DNA from: Streptomyces sannanensis
GTDB taxonomy: Bacteria > Actinomycetota > Actinomycetes > Streptomycetales > Streptomycetaceae
Length of the DNA: 64,000 bases
Assembly: GCF_039536205.1 (NCBI RefSeq)
Contig: NZ_BAAAYL010000001.1
Coordinates: 3,844,001 to 3,908,000 of the forward strand
Direction: 5' to 3'
Below, in pieces: positions 1-10,480 of this stretch; positions within the stretch are counted from its first letter, which is position 1, and every line of letters begins with the position of its first letter. The translations under genes and the position numbers were made by a program. The notes under the pieces were generated by a model that was not told the DNA's origin, made no database searches, and saw only the letters and a program-made list of their open reading frames with translations.

Positions 1-2337
<2,337 letters not shown>

Positions 2338-2408
2338 GTTGCTCGCGTCCACTGTGTTTGTTCTGAAGTAACGAACTCGCCTTGCCGGCTGGAGTTCAAC
2401 TTCATAGT

Positions 2409-2526
2409 GTTTCGGTGGTCATAGCGTTAGGGAAACGCCCGGTTACATTCCGAACCCGGAAGCTAAGCCTTTCAGCGCCGATGGTACTGCAGGGGGGACC
2501 CTGTGGGAGAGTAGGACGCCGCCGAA
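2409..2526 (+). rRNA. rrf: 5S ribosomal RNA
   Basis: It begins GTTTCGGTGGTCATAGCG and ends GGACGCCGCCGAAC, and the two ends are complementary as in the 5S terminal helix. Its length of about 118 nt is normal. It follows the 23S gene by about 70 bases, the usual 23S-5S order, and precedes the operon terminator. The ends may be off by one or two bases. Confidence 0.96.
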
Positions 2527-2542
2527 CAATTATTCCAGGGAA

Positions 2543-2570
2543 GCCCCGGACCATATGGTCCGGGGCTTTT
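2543..2570 (+). terminator. rRNA operon terminator
   Basis: A perfect 10-bp stem (GCCCCGGACC / GGTCCGGGGC) with an ATAT loop is followed by TTTT. This is a classical intrinsic terminator 16 bases after the 5S gene. Confidence 0.9.
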
Positions 2571-2590
2571 CTGCGTTTTAAGGTCGGGTT

Positions 2591-3235
2591 ATGCGCTATG
2601 ACCTCGTCATCTTCGACAACGACGGAGTGCTCGTCGACAGCGAGCCGATCTCCAACACCATCCTGGCCGACTGTCTCACCGAGTTGGGGCATCCGACCAC
2701 GTACGAGGACTCGATACGCGACTACATGGGCTCCGCCATGCATCGCATTCATGAGCTGGTCCTGGAGCGCACCGGACAGCGGCTTCCCGCGGACTTCGAC
2801 GACGCTTTCCATGCGCGCGTCTTCGCCGCCTTCGAGCGGGGACTCGAACCTGTGCCGGGAGTGACCGAAGTGCTGGAGAAGCTGGCCGCGGACGAAGTGC
2901 CGTACTGCGTGGCCTCGTCGGGCAGCCATGAGCGGATCCGGGTCGGACACCGGAAGACGGGGCTGGACCGCTGGTTCGGTGACGACATCGTCTTCAGCGC
3001 CCAGGACGTGGGGCGTGGCAAGCCGGCGCCGGACCTGTTCCTGTACGCGGCCGAGCGCATGGGCGTGTCGCCCGAGCGATGCGTGGTCGTGGAGGACAGC
3101 AGGCTCGGTGTCGAGGCCGCCCGCGCGGCCGGGATGGATGTGTACGGCTTCACGGCGATGACACCGGCCGGCAGGCTCCCGAGGGCGAACGGCTACTTCA
3201 CCTCGATGGGACAACTGGCCGAACTGCTCATGTGA
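2591..3235 (+). CDS. HAD-superfamily phosphatase (beta-phosphoglucomutase/GPH-like)
   Basis: This 214-residue protein starts with the HAD nucleophile motif DNDGVLVDSE near residue 9. Motif II is the ASSGS segment near residue 110, and the lysine/aspartate motifs are GKPAPD and VVEDSRLGVEAA towards the C-terminus. The helical cap between residues 15 and 85 fits subfamily IA, which covers small phosphatases and phosphomutases. The substrate cannot be told from sequence. It starts 21 bases after the rRNA terminator, with only a weak AAGG ahead of the ATG, and is followed by the truncated MFS gene. Confidence 0.9.
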   Translation: MRYDLVIFDNDGVLVDSEPISNTILADCLTELGHPTTYEDSIRDYMGSAMHRIHELVLERTGQRLPADFDDAFHARVFAAFERGLEPVPGVTEVLEKLAADEVPYCVASSGSHERIRVGHRKTGLDRWFGDDIVFSAQDVGRGKPAPDLFLYAAERMGVSPERCVVVEDSRLGVEAARAAGMDVYGFTAMTPAGRLPRANGYFTSMGQLAELLM

Positions 3236-3278
3236 TTGGTCTACGCATGGGTAGGGCAGGGTCCTACGCTCTGCCGCC

Positions 3279-3902
3279 ATGACGGACGCGCGCTTGCGGC
3301 ACGGCAGGGCCTCGTTGGCGCTGAGTTTCTGTGCGCAGGGCATCGCCTTCGCGCTGCTCGTGACGCGGATACCGGCGGTCCAGGACCGCTACGGGATATC
3401 CGACGGTGTGCTTCCCGCCTTCCTGGCGGCGGTGCCCGTCCTGGCCGGCGTCGGCAGTGTGGCCACTGAGAAGCCGGCGAAGCGGGTTGGACCAGGGGCG
3501 GTGCCGAGGTGGTCTCAGCTGGTCGTGCTGCTGGCGCTGATCGGGGTCGCGGCCGGGCGGGACATCTGGCATGCCGCTGTCTCCCTCGGCGTCTTCGGAC
3601 TTGCCGTGGGCGCGTTGGACGCGTCGATGAACATGCTCGGGGTCGGCCTTCAGCGGGCGTACAGGCGCAGCATCATGCTCGGTTTCCATGCCGCGTACAG
3701 CCTGGGCGGGATCGCCGGGGCATCGCTCGCATGGGTGGGGGCGCACTTCGGGCGGTCGCTGCTGGTGTTGTATCTGCCCGTCGTCGGTCTCCTGCTGCCC
3801 GTCACGCTCCTCGGGAGCCGCTGGTACGTGGATGTGCCGGCGGAGGGCGAGCGGGACCCCGTGGCGGCGTCGGTGCCTCGAGTGCCCGCTACCGTGGCGG
3901 GC
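3279..3902 (+). pseudogene. N-terminal half of an MFS transporter, in frame with the next gene
   Basis: The 208 codons encode about six hydrophobic segments, the first at residues 12-36 (ASLALSFCAQGIAFALLV) and the last near 172-195 (VLYLPVVGLLLPVTLLG). That equals one six-helix bundle, whereas MFS permeases have twelve helices in about 400 residues. The frame has no stop and continues straight into the acuC-like coding sequence, so the C-terminal bundle is missing. I infer an internal deletion that left a transporter remnant fused to, or just preceding, the deacetylase. Transport activity is unlikely. A six-helix membrane anchor for the deacetylase is possible but unproven. Confidence 0.75.
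3890..3895 (+). promoter_or_regulatory. possible -10 hexamer for a leaderless acuC-like transcript
   Basis: TACCGT lies seven bases before the ATG at 3903, the spacing of Streptomyces leaderless promoters. No clear -35 is seen. It lies inside the MFS reading frame and would let the deacetylase be made without the MFS part. Confidence 0.45.
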
Positions 3903-5075
3903 ATGAGCGGCCGCGCACTGTTGATGTGGGACGAAGCAGTAACGGGGTATGACTTCGGGCCGAGTCACCCGATGGATCCGGTGAGGCTTGCCCTGACCAT
4001 GGGGCTGGTACGGGCGTACGGTCTCGACCGGGCCATGGACGTGGTGGCGGCTCCGCCGGCGGGGGAGTCGACGCTGCGGCTGGTGCACCGCGCGGACTAT
4101 GTGGCCGCGGTACGGGCCGTCTCGGCGGATCCCGGGTCGGCCGACGGGTCGTACGGGCTCGGGACCATGGACGACCCCGCCTTCGCCGGCATGCACGAGG
4201 TGTCGGCGCTGATCGCCGGGCAGTCCGTGGGGGCGGCGGAGGCCGTGTGGCGGGGGGACGCGGCGCACGCGGTGAACTTCGCGGGCGGGCTGCACCATGC
4301 GATGCCGGGGGCGGCGTCCGGGTTCTGCATCTACAACGACCCCGCGCTGGCCATCGCCCGGCTGCTGGAGCTGGGAGCCGAGCGGGTCGCGTACGTGGAC
4401 GTGGACGTGCATCACGGGGACGGGGTGCAGGCGGCGTTCTGGGACGATCCGCGGGTGCTGACGGTGTCGCTGCACGAGCATCCGCGGATGCTGTTCCCGG
4501 GCACCGGATGGCCGGAGGAGACGGGCGGCCAGGAGGCCGAGGGTTCGGCGGTGAATGTGGCCCTTCCACCCGGGACGGGGGACGCGGCGTGGCTGCGGGC
4601 GTTCCACGCCGTGGTGCCGGAGCTGCTGGCGGACTTCCGGCCGCAGGTGCTGGTGACGCAGCACGGGGCGGATACCCACTTCGAGGATCCGCTGGCGCAT
4701 CTGGCGGTGTCGCTGGACGCGCAGCGCATGGTGCAGGACGCGTGTCATTCGCTGGCGCACGAGTATGTCGAGGGCGGGCGATGGGTCGCGCTCGGCGGGG
4801 GCGGGTACGCGGTGGTGGACGTCGTGCCGCGGTCGTGGACGCATCTGGTGGGGATCGCGGCACACGCGCCGGTGGCGCCGGAGTCGGTGATTCCCGCGTC
4901 CTGGCGGGACGAGGTGTACGCGCGGACGCGGCAGCTGGGTCCGGGGCGGATGACGGATGGGCGCGAGGCGTCGTGGCGGGAGTGGGAGGCGGGTTACGAC
5001 CCGGCGGACCGCGTCGACCAGGCCGTCCTCGCCACGCGACGGTCGGTGTTCCCCCTGCGTGGGCTGCTGGCGTAG
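3903..5075 (+). CDS. acuC: Acetoin-utilization/histone-deacetylase-family deacylase (AcuC-like)
   Basis: This 390-residue protein has the class I deacetylase fold signature. The active-site histidine pair H131-H132 is in GLHHAMPGAASGFC. The zinc ligands are D168 and H170 in DVDVHHGDG and D257 in QHGADTHFEDPL, and the transition-state tyrosine is in GGGGYAV near residue 306. The length is normal for AcuC, so the domain is complete without the upstream MFS part. AcuC proteins remove acetyl groups from protein lysines, for instance acetyl-CoA synthetase. I chose the ATG at 3903 because family proteins begin there and a -10-like hexamer precedes it. The open frame also allows a fused 598-residue product starting at 3279. 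Confidence 0.9.
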   Translation: MSGRALLMWDEAVTGYDFGPSHPMDPVRLALTMGLVRAYGLDRAMDVVAAPPAGESTLRLVHRADYVAAVRAVSADPGSADGSYGLGTMDDPAFAGMHEVSALIAGQSVGAAEAVWRGDAAHAVNFAGGLHHAMPGAASGFCIYNDPALAIARLLELGAERVAYVDVDVHHGDGVQAAFWDDPRVLTVSLHEHPRMLFPGTGWPEETGGQEAEGSAVNVALPPGTGDAAWLRAFHAVVPELLADFRPQVLVTQHGADTHFEDPLAHLAVSLDAQRMVQDACHSLAHEYVEGGRWVALGGGGYAVVDVVPRSWTHLVGIAAHAPVAPESVIPASWRDEVYARTRQLGPGRMTDGREASWREWEAGYDPADRVDQAVLATRRSVFPLRGLLA

Positions 5076-5163
5076 GCGTCGACCGGGGCTCTGCCCGGGG
5101 CGAAGGGTACGGGCGTTACGCCAAGTGTGGGGCGATGGCGCTGTTCTGGCCCCGGTCAGGAGC

Positions 5164-6000
5164 ATGTGCGGCAGCATCGACGGTGTGTTGAGCACCGGGG
5201 CGCTGCGTGCGCATTTGCTGGCGGCCAGGCTGGCCGGGCCCGTCGCGACGTCGCGGGAGGAGAGCTTGCGCAGCTACCGGCTGTTCGCGATGAGAGATCC
5301 ACGGGTGACGCTCGGTCTCGATCCCGAGTGGGGCTGGGGGGAAGGGGACTTGCTCCGGCTGATGGCCGACAAATGCGGGGTGTCGGCCGACCCGACCCAT
5401 GTCTCCGGGCCCGATGTGATCGACCCCGAGCGGACGCTGGCGGGGCTCGACGCGCTGGCGGAGCGTCTCCGTGCGGCCGCCGGGCGCCGGGTGCCGGTAC
5501 TGCTCGGGACGGGGCATCCGCATCGGCTGCTCGGCTTCTACGCCGCCCTCGCAGACGCTTTGTCGGCGGCGGGATGCCTTGTACTCACACCCGCGCAGGG
5601 GAGATGTGTCGACATAACCACCCGGTTCGGGGTACGCACGTACAACCTTGACTACGTACGAGGAGTCGCGCTGGTGCGCGAACCCGGCGCGCGGGAGCCC
5701 GGAAGTGAGACCGGCGCACACACCCACTCGCCCCTCCCGGTTCGGGCCGCCCTCGATGGCGCGGCGGCGGCCGGCGGGGTGCTGCCCGAGCTCGTCATCG
5801 GGGATCACGGATGGGTCTGCGGGGCAGGTCAGCTGGGCATTGAGGCGGTCGGCCTGGCGGATACGGATGACCCCGCGCTGTTCGTCGGAGAGGCCGAGGG
5901 GCGGGTGTCCGTCGCCGTTCCGCTTGATGACGCTGTGCGGTCTGATTACTACCGGCCGCTTACTCGCTATGTACTCAATCGAGCGTGTCTGTCACAGTAG
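5164..6000 (+). CDS. Conserved actinobacterial phosphatase-like protein
   Basis: This protein of about 278 residues has conserved-looking segments: LLGTGHPHRLLGFY, TRFGVRTYNLDYVRG, the histidine-containing ETGAHTHSP, and VIGDHGWVCGAG. Proteins of this type are annotated as phosphatases in Streptomyces, but no classical phosphatase motif is obvious, so the activity is uncertain. The start is also uncertain. The ATG at 5164 has AGGAG only one base upstream, and the frame stays open upstream without a better site. It follows acuC by 88 bases and may share its transcript. Confidence 0.7.
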   Translation: MCGSIDGVLSTGALRAHLLAARLAGPVATSREESLRSYRLFAMRDPRVTLGLDPEWGWGEGDLLRLMADKCGVSADPTHVSGPDVIDPERTLAGLDALAERLRAAAGRRVPVLLGTGHPHRLLGFYAALADALSAAGCLVLTPAQGRCVDITTRFGVRTYNLDYVRGVALVREPGAREPGSETGAHTHSPLPVRAALDGAAAAGGVLPELVIGDHGWVCGAGQLGIEAVGLADTDDPALFVGEAEGRVSVAVPLDDAVRSDYYRPLTRYVLNRACLSQ

Positions 6001-6128
6001 GCGGCCGATCGCAACTCCTCTTCCCCACTCGTACCACCCGCCCCTAGTCTGGTGAGTGAGCGCGCAGCGACGAAGAGTTACCGGAGGGGAAGCCGGTGCC
6101 CGTCCCGCGCGGAAGGTTCAGGTGGGTC

Positions 6129-6341
6129 ATGGCTGCTGCAGGCGAGAGGCCTCTCAATGAGGTCAAGTTCCTGACCGTGGCGGAAGTCGCCTCGGTGATG
6201 CGAGTGTCGAAGATGACCGTGTACCGCTTGGTGCACAGCGGTCATCTGCCGGCGATCCGGGTGGGCAGGTCCTTCCGGGTCCCGGAGCAAGCGGTGCACG
6301 AATACCTTCGTGAGTCCTTCGTGGGGGTGGAGTCCGCCTGA
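6129..6341 (+). CDS. Small excisionase/BldC-like helix-turn-helix DNA-binding protein
   Basis: From the ATG at 6129 the product has 70 residues and is almost entirely one winged helix-turn-helix: LTVAEVASVMRVSKMTVYRLVHSGHLPAIRVGRSFRV carries the recognition helix and wing of the MerR/excisionase group that includes BldC. A GTG at 6096 in the same frame is preceded by GGAGG with an 8-base gap and would add 11 residues (MPVPRGRFRWV), so the longer form is a real alternative. It sits alone between a phosphatase-like gene and the 32-residue basic protein. A role in transcription control is inferred from the fold only. Confidence 0.9.
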   Translation: MAAAGERPLNEVKFLTVAEVASVMRVSKMTVYRLVHSGHLPAIRVGRSFRVPEQAVHEYLRESFVGVESA

Positions 6342-6472
6342 CGGTTCCCTCGGATTACGCCCTCGGAGCTCAGGCGGGTAGGCTAGGCCGACGTAGGTCG
6401 TGTGGGCCCAGACGCCCCGCACCGAGTGATGTCCCCGCGCGGGGGTTGTCCGAGAAGTGAGCGAGGGAAGTC

Positions 6473-6571
6473 GTGGGCTCTGTTATCAAGAAGCGGCGCA
6501 AGCGGATGGCCAAGAAGAAGCACCGCAAGCTGCTCAAGCGCACCCGCGTTCAGCGTCGCAACAAGAAGTAA
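6473..6571 (+). CDS. 32-residue highly basic protein (AURKAIP1/COX24 domain)
   Basis: The gene starts with GTG and encodes [17 protein letters not shown] followed by [14 protein letters not shown], a product that is more than half Lys/Arg. This matches the tiny AURKAIP1/COX24-domain proteins conserved in Actinobacteria and related to the mitochondrial ribosomal protein bS22/AURKAIP1 group, so ribosome association is likely. The sequence GCGAGGGAA upstream may serve as a ribosome binding site. A dispersed 39-bp repeat and a strong terminator follow it. Confidence 0.9.
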   Translation: MGSVIKKRRKRMAKKKHRKLLKRTRVQRRNKK

Positions 6572-6587
6572 GCGCAGCTGAAGAGGG

Positions 6588-6626
6588 CCCCCTGCTCGAG
6601 CGAAGCCGAGAGCTTGGGGGAGGGAC
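6588..6626 (+). repeat. Dispersed 39-bp palindromic intergenic repeat, copy 1
   Basis: The element runs from CCCCCTGCTCGAG to GGGGGAGGGAC and can fold through CCCCC/GGGGG and CTCG/CGAG pairings. A second copy, inverted and identical at 37 of 39 positions, lies at 11100-11138 inside bldN. It resembles a repeat family often seen between Streptomyces genes. Confidence 0.8.
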
Positions 6627-6630
6627 TCTG

Positions 6631-6667
6631 CCGCAGCCCTTCCACCGTCCTGGTGGAGGGGCTGCGG
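6631..6667 (+). terminator. Terminator hairpin after the 32-residue protein gene
   Basis: A 16-bp stem, CCGCAGCCCTTCCACC with GGTGGAGGGGCTGCGG and one mismatch, closes a 5-base loop. There is no T-run, as is common in Streptomyces. Confidence 0.75.
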
Positions 6668-6761
6668 CGCGTTTCACGACGCTTGGTCATCACAGCGCAA
6701 CGTCAACCCGCTACGGTGACGCCGAGGGCACCTGGGCGAGGACCGAAGGAAGGCGCTGATC

Positions 6762-7799
6762 GTGGGCAGGACCGTGCTGGTCACCGGAGTCGCCCGCCGC
6801 CTCGGCGGCCGTTTCGTACGGCGGATCCAGAGCGAACCCGACGTGGACCGGGTCATCGCCGTCGACGCGGTGACGCCCGGGCATCCTCTTGGCGGGGCCG
6901 AATTCGTACGGGCGGACATTCGTCAGCCCGCCATAGCGAAAGTGCTGGCCGAGTACGCCGTCGACACCGTCGTCCATATGGACGTCACGGGCATGCCCCT
7001 GGGCGCCGGCGGCCGCTCCTCGGTCAAGGAGACCAACGTCATCGGCACCATGCAGCTGCTCGGTGCCTGTCAGAAGTCGCCCGCGGTCAAGCGCCTCGTC
7101 GTCAAGTCCAGCACCAGCGTGTACGGCTCCGCGCCGCGCGACCCGGCCGTCTTCACGGAAACCACCCCGCCCAAGTCCCTGCCCAGCGGCGGCTTCGCCA
7201 AGGACACGGTCGAGGTCGAGGGATACGTACGCGGATTCGCGCGCCGCAGGCCCGATGTGGCCGTGTGCGTGCTGCGTTTCGCGAACATCCTCGGTCCTGA
7301 CGCCGACTCACCACTCGCCGAGTACTTCTCGCTGCCCGTCATGCCGACCGTCTTCGGCTACGACCCGCGCCTGCAGTTCGTCCATGAGGACGACGTGATC
7401 GACGTGCTGCGCATCGCCTCGGGCGAGCCGCGCCGCGGAACGCTGAACAGCGGCACCTTCAATGTCGCGGGCGACGGGGTCCTGTTGCTCTCGCAGTGCT
7501 CCCGCCGTCTCGGCCGGCCAACCGTGCCGGTGCTGCTGCCGGCGGTCACCTGGGTCGGCCAGGCGCTGCGCACAGTCGGCGTCACTGACTTCTCACCGGA
7601 GCAGATCCGGCTCCTCACGCACGGCAGAGTGGTGAGTACGACTCAGATGCGCGAGACACTGGGCTACGAACCGAAGTACACGACCGCGGAGACCTTCGCG
7701 GACTTCGCGCGCAGCCGAGGGCCCGGGCTGCTGCAGCCCGAGACCCTCGCCCGTTCTGTCGACCGGCTCTCCATCTTCGTCAGCAAGGAGCGCACCTGA
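6762..7799 (+). CDS. NAD-dependent epimerase/dehydratase family protein (extended SDR)
   Basis: This 345-residue protein starts at GTG with the Rossmann segment VLVTGVARRLGGRF, in which the usual TGxxGxxG is relaxed to TGVARRLG. Also visible are the acidic end of beta-2 (AVDAV), the SSTSVYG active-site region with Tyr (Ser-x-Tyr), and a C-terminal helical half. Close family members are sugar-nucleotide epimerases. No substrate is evident, and the usual YxxxK is not clear. It ends one base before the acyltransferase ATG, so the two are translationally linked and probably act together in envelope lipid or sugar chemistry. Confidence 0.88.
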   Translation: MGRTVLVTGVARRLGGRFVRRIQSEPDVDRVIAVDAVTPGHPLGGAEFVRADIRQPAIAKVLAEYAVDTVVHMDVTGMPLGAGGRSSVKETNVIGTMQLLGACQKSPAVKRLVVKSSTSVYGSAPRDPAVFTETTPPKSLPSGGFAKDTVEVEGYVRGFARRRPDVAVCVLRFANILGPDADSPLAEYFSLPVMPTVFGYDPRLQFVHEDDVIDVLRIASGEPRRGTLNSGTFNVAGDGVLLLSQCSRRLGRPTVPVLLPAVTWVGQALRTVGVTDFSPEQIRLLTHGRVVSTTQMRETLGYEPKYTTAETFADFARSRGPGLLQPETLARSVDRLSIFVSKERT

Positions 7800-7800
7800 C

Positions 7801-8835
7801 ATGGCCGATGCCAAGGTCATCCCCTTCGGTGACGAGCCGAGGACGAGGCGAGCCAGGCCGTCCAAGGGCAAGGACGTGGCGAAGCGCCCCCCGGGGCGCA
7901 TGAAGGCCTCGCTCACGCCCGTACCGGCGTCGCCCGCCGCTGGATCCGAGGAGCGGGAGCCGGAGCCCGAGCCCGCCGGGGAAACGGAACGGCGAGGTGG
8001 CTGGGACCGGCGTGTCGCGGGTGGTCTGGCGTTTCTCCGGCGGCGGATCACCGGTGAGTACGACGTCGACGAGTTCGGCTACGACAAGGAGCTCACCGAC
8101 CAGGTCCTGATGTCGCTGCTGCGGCCCCTCTACGACAAGTACTTCCGGGTGGAGGTGAAGGGCGTCGAGAACATCCCGGCCGAAGGCGGGGCGCTCGTCG
8201 TCGCCAACCACTCCGGGACGCTGCCGCTGGACGGGCTGATGATGCAGGTCGCAGTGCACGACCACCATCCGGCGGGGCGGCATCTGCGGCTGCTGGCGGC
8301 CGACCTGGTGTTCGTACTGCCGGTGGTGAACGAGCTGGCCAGGAAGGCAGGGCACACCCTGGCCTGCGCCGAGGACGCCGAGCGGCTGCTCAGGAGCGGC
8401 GAGGTGGTCGGGGTGATGCCGGAGGGCTTCAAGGGCATCGGCAAGCCGTTCAGCGAGCGCTACAAGCTTCAGCGCTTCGGGCGGGGCGGCTTCGTCTCGA
8501 CGGCACTGCGGGCCGGGACGCCGATCGTGCCGTGCTCGATCGTCGGGGCGGAGGAGATCTACCCGATGATCGGCAACGCGAAGACGCTGGCGCGGCTGCT
8601 GGGCTTCCCGTATTTCCCGATCACACCGACGTTCCCCTGGCTGGGGCCGCTCGGCGCCATGCCGCTGCCGACGAAGTGGACGATCCAGTTCGGCGAGCCG
8701 ATCCCGACGGATGGCTATCCACCGGAGGCGGCGGAGGACCCGATGCTGATGTTCAACCTGACGGACCAGGTGCGGGAGCAGATCCAGCACACGCTGTACA
8801 AGCTGCTGGTGCAGAGGCGTTCGGTGTTCTTCTAG
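7801..8835 (+). CDS. PlsC-like glycerol-phosphate/lysophospholipid acyltransferase
   Basis: The 344-residue protein has a disordered, charged N-terminus of about 75 residues and then an LPLAT domain. The HX4D-type motif is in NHSGTLPLDG near residue 137, the second motif is in VVGVMPEGFKG, and the PIVPCSIVGAEE block follows. Such enzymes move an acyl chain to a glycerolipid at the inner membrane face. The stop codon TAG at 8833-8835 lies within a 42-bp sequence that recurs 143 bases downstream with TGG in place of TAG. The gene is coupled to the upstream epimerase. Confidence 0.88.
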   Translation: MADAKVIPFGDEPRTRRARPSKGKDVAKRPPGRMKASLTPVPASPAAGSEEREPEPEPAGETERRGGWDRRVAGGLAFLRRRITGEYDVDEFGYDKELTDQVLMSLLRPLYDKYFRVEVKGVENIPAEGGALVVANHSGTLPLDGLMMQVAVHDHHPAGRHLRLLAADLVFVLPVVNELARKAGHTLACAEDAERLLRSGEVVGVMPEGFKGIGKPFSERYKLQRFGRGGFVSTALRAGTPIVPCSIVGAEEIYPMIGNAKTLARLLGFPYFPITPTFPWLGPLGAMPLPTKWTIQFGEPIPTDGYPPEAAEDPMLMFNLTDQVREQIQHTLYKLLVQRRSVFF

Positions 8836-8985
8836 CCCGTCCCGCTCATGGTCGAGTTGACGCCCGGAGAGGCTGACACTGCTCCGGCGCAGCCGTCCCG
8901 AAGCCCGCGAAGCGGTGCGAGGGCGGCAGACAAAACGGGGCCGAGCTGCTGGTGCAGAGGCGTTCGGTGTTCTTCTGGCCCGTCC
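8801..8985 (+). repeat. Pair of 42-bp direct repeats around the acyltransferase stop codon
   Basis: The copies are 8801-8842 and 8944-8985. They differ at one base, which turns the stop codon TAG into TGG in the second copy. The second copy is non-coding as far as I can see. It looks like a local duplication of the 3' end of the gene. Confidence 0.85.
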
Positions 8986-9030
8986 GGTTCTTCCAGCCTG
9001 CCGGGCTCGCGTTGTTCTTCCGGCCGGTGC

Positions 9031-9070
9031 GGTGGTGGTTGGGGCTCTGCCGGGAGCACCAACCACCACC
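9031..9070. terminator. Bidirectional terminator between acyltransferase and rsbN
   Basis: Two 17-nt arms (GGTGGTGGTTGGGGCTC and GAGCACCAACCACCACC, one mismatch) enclose a 6-base loop between converging genes. Confidence 0.85.
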
Positions 9071-9077
9071 GCGGTCG

Positions 9078-10265
9078 CTACTTCGCGTCCTCGCCGTCGA
9101 TGCCCAGGCCCGGAAGCAGGCCCGGGAGCAGCGGCGGGATGGTGATGTCCGGGCCGGGGGCGCTGCTGCCCTTGCCGGTCTGCGGCGAGGCTGACGTACT
9201 GCTCTGCGGGGGGTCGAGCAGGTCGCCCGCGCTGCCGCCCAGCAGTCCGTCCGACCCGGTGCTGCTGGACGGCTGGGGCGTGGTGCTCCCATCCGTGCTG
9301 TCGGCGGCGGGCGCGGACGGCTGACGACGACTCGGGCCGGAGGGGTCGGGAGTGTCGTCCTGGCCGGGATCCTTGTGGTTCGATGCGCCGCCGCCCGGCT
9401 CGGGAGCGCGCGGCAGCATCGAACGGAGCGGTCCGACCTCTTCGTCTATGGCGTCGAAGACCGAGTTGACCTCGTCGCTGACGTCGGTCAGCTGTGCGGG
9501 CAGCTGCCGACGCAGCCGGCTCCAGCTCTCGCGCTGGGACCGGGAGAACGAGGACAGGGTCTGGATCGGGCCGAGCGAGCCGTCCCGCTCGTACGCCTCG
9601 TGCAGCAGTCGGTGTCCCTCGGAGGCATCGTGCCGCATGCCGTTCAGGGTGCGCCTGACCTCGCTGAGCGACTCATGGTCCAGCTCGGCGATCCGGCCGC
9701 GTTCCATCAGCCGGCGTGCTTCGCCGAGGCGGGTCGAGGCCTGGTCGAGGTAGATCCGGCCACGGTCGGCGTTGTCGTCCGCCATACCCAGCTTTATGTC
9801 CTCCATGCCACGCTTCAGCCCGTACAGCGAGTCACCCGGAAGGGCGTCGGAGCTGGCAGCGGCGACTCCGCCGAAGGCCCCCGCGGCCACACCGACGGTG
9901 AGACTGCCCGCCGCGAGGCCCTTGGACCAGCGGGAGCGGGGGCGCAATTTCCGGAGCGGGGCCGCCCGGTGGGCACCGCGGCCGGTCCGCTGCTCGGGCA
10001 CCTGAGGGCCCGTGGGCGCACCGCCTTCCGTCAGCATCGCTTCCATGGCGGCGACGAGCTGGGCCCGCTGCACCACCTTGACCTCGGGGTCGAACTCCGG
10101 TGACGGCAGCTCGCCGAGACCGTTCGCCAGGGCCAACAGCCCTTCCAGTTCGGGATGTTCATCCGAGCCGGTGGGCCGATCAGCCGCCGTGTCCTGGAGT
10201 GTTCGGTCTTCCAGGGCCTGGGCGAAGGCGTTCGCCCGCCGGTGCGCCGAAACGTTCGCGATCAC
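9078..10265 (-). CDS. rsbN: RsbN, membrane anti-sigma factor of BldN (DUF5667 protein)
   Basis: The 395-residue protein has an N-terminal cytoplasmic part (MIANVSAHRRANAFAQALED), one membrane segment at about 117-137, the DUF5667 start (DALPGDSLYGLKRGMED) just outside, and a long Pro/Ser/Thr-rich tail. In Streptomyces the gene next to bldN encodes RsbN, which binds and inhibits sigma BldN, and this protein fits in position and layout. The start is set at GTG 10265 because AGGAGG lies eight bases upstream; a GTG at 10274 would overlap that Shine-Dalgarno. It lies 215 bases downstream of bldN on the same strand. Confidence 0.92.
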   Translation of the reverse strand: MIANVSAHRRANAFAQALEDRTLQDTAADRPTGSDEHPELEGLLALANGLGELPSPEFDPEVKVVQRAQLVAAMEAMLTEGGAPTGPQVPEQRTGRGAHRAAPLRKLRPRSRWSKGLAAGSLTVGVAAGAFGGVAAASSDALPGDSLYGLKRGMEDIKLGMADDNADRGRIYLDQASTRLGEARRLMERGRIAELDHESLSEVRRTLNGMRHDASEGHRLLHEAYERDGSLGPIQTLSSFSRSQRESWSRLRRQLPAQLTDVSDEVNSVFDAIDEEVGPLRSMLPRAPEPGGGASNHKDPGQDDTPDPSGPSRRQPSAPAADSTDGSTTPQPSSSTGSDGLLGGSAGDLLDPPQSSTSASPQTGKGSSAPGPDITIPPLLPGLLPGLGIDGEDAK

Positions 10266-10480
10266 TGGCGGCACCTCCTCTCGTCATGACGGTCGACTCC
10301 CCGAGGGGTCCCGAAGGTTGTACGCCTTGAGTACATCCACACGATCGAGTGAGTGGCTGCGGGCATGGCGTGACCGCAGGGAGCCTGCATTCCGCACAAC
10401 GAGCGGCGCGGTGCATGGGTTACGGACGAAGGATGATCCGACCACATCAGAATCCGCCCTGTGGAACAAGTGAGTTGTGG

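Noticed and set aside
3264..5195. Long antisense frame opposite the MFS-acuC region
   Set aside because: Arg/Pro/His-rich composition typical of the complement of G+C-biased codons; no start signal or family match.
6428..6452. CRISPR-repeat-like palindrome GTCCCCGCGCGGGGGTTGTCC before the 32-residue protein gene
   Set aside because: The two arms touch with no 4-base loop, there is no partner 61 bases away, and it is more likely part of the leader of that gene.
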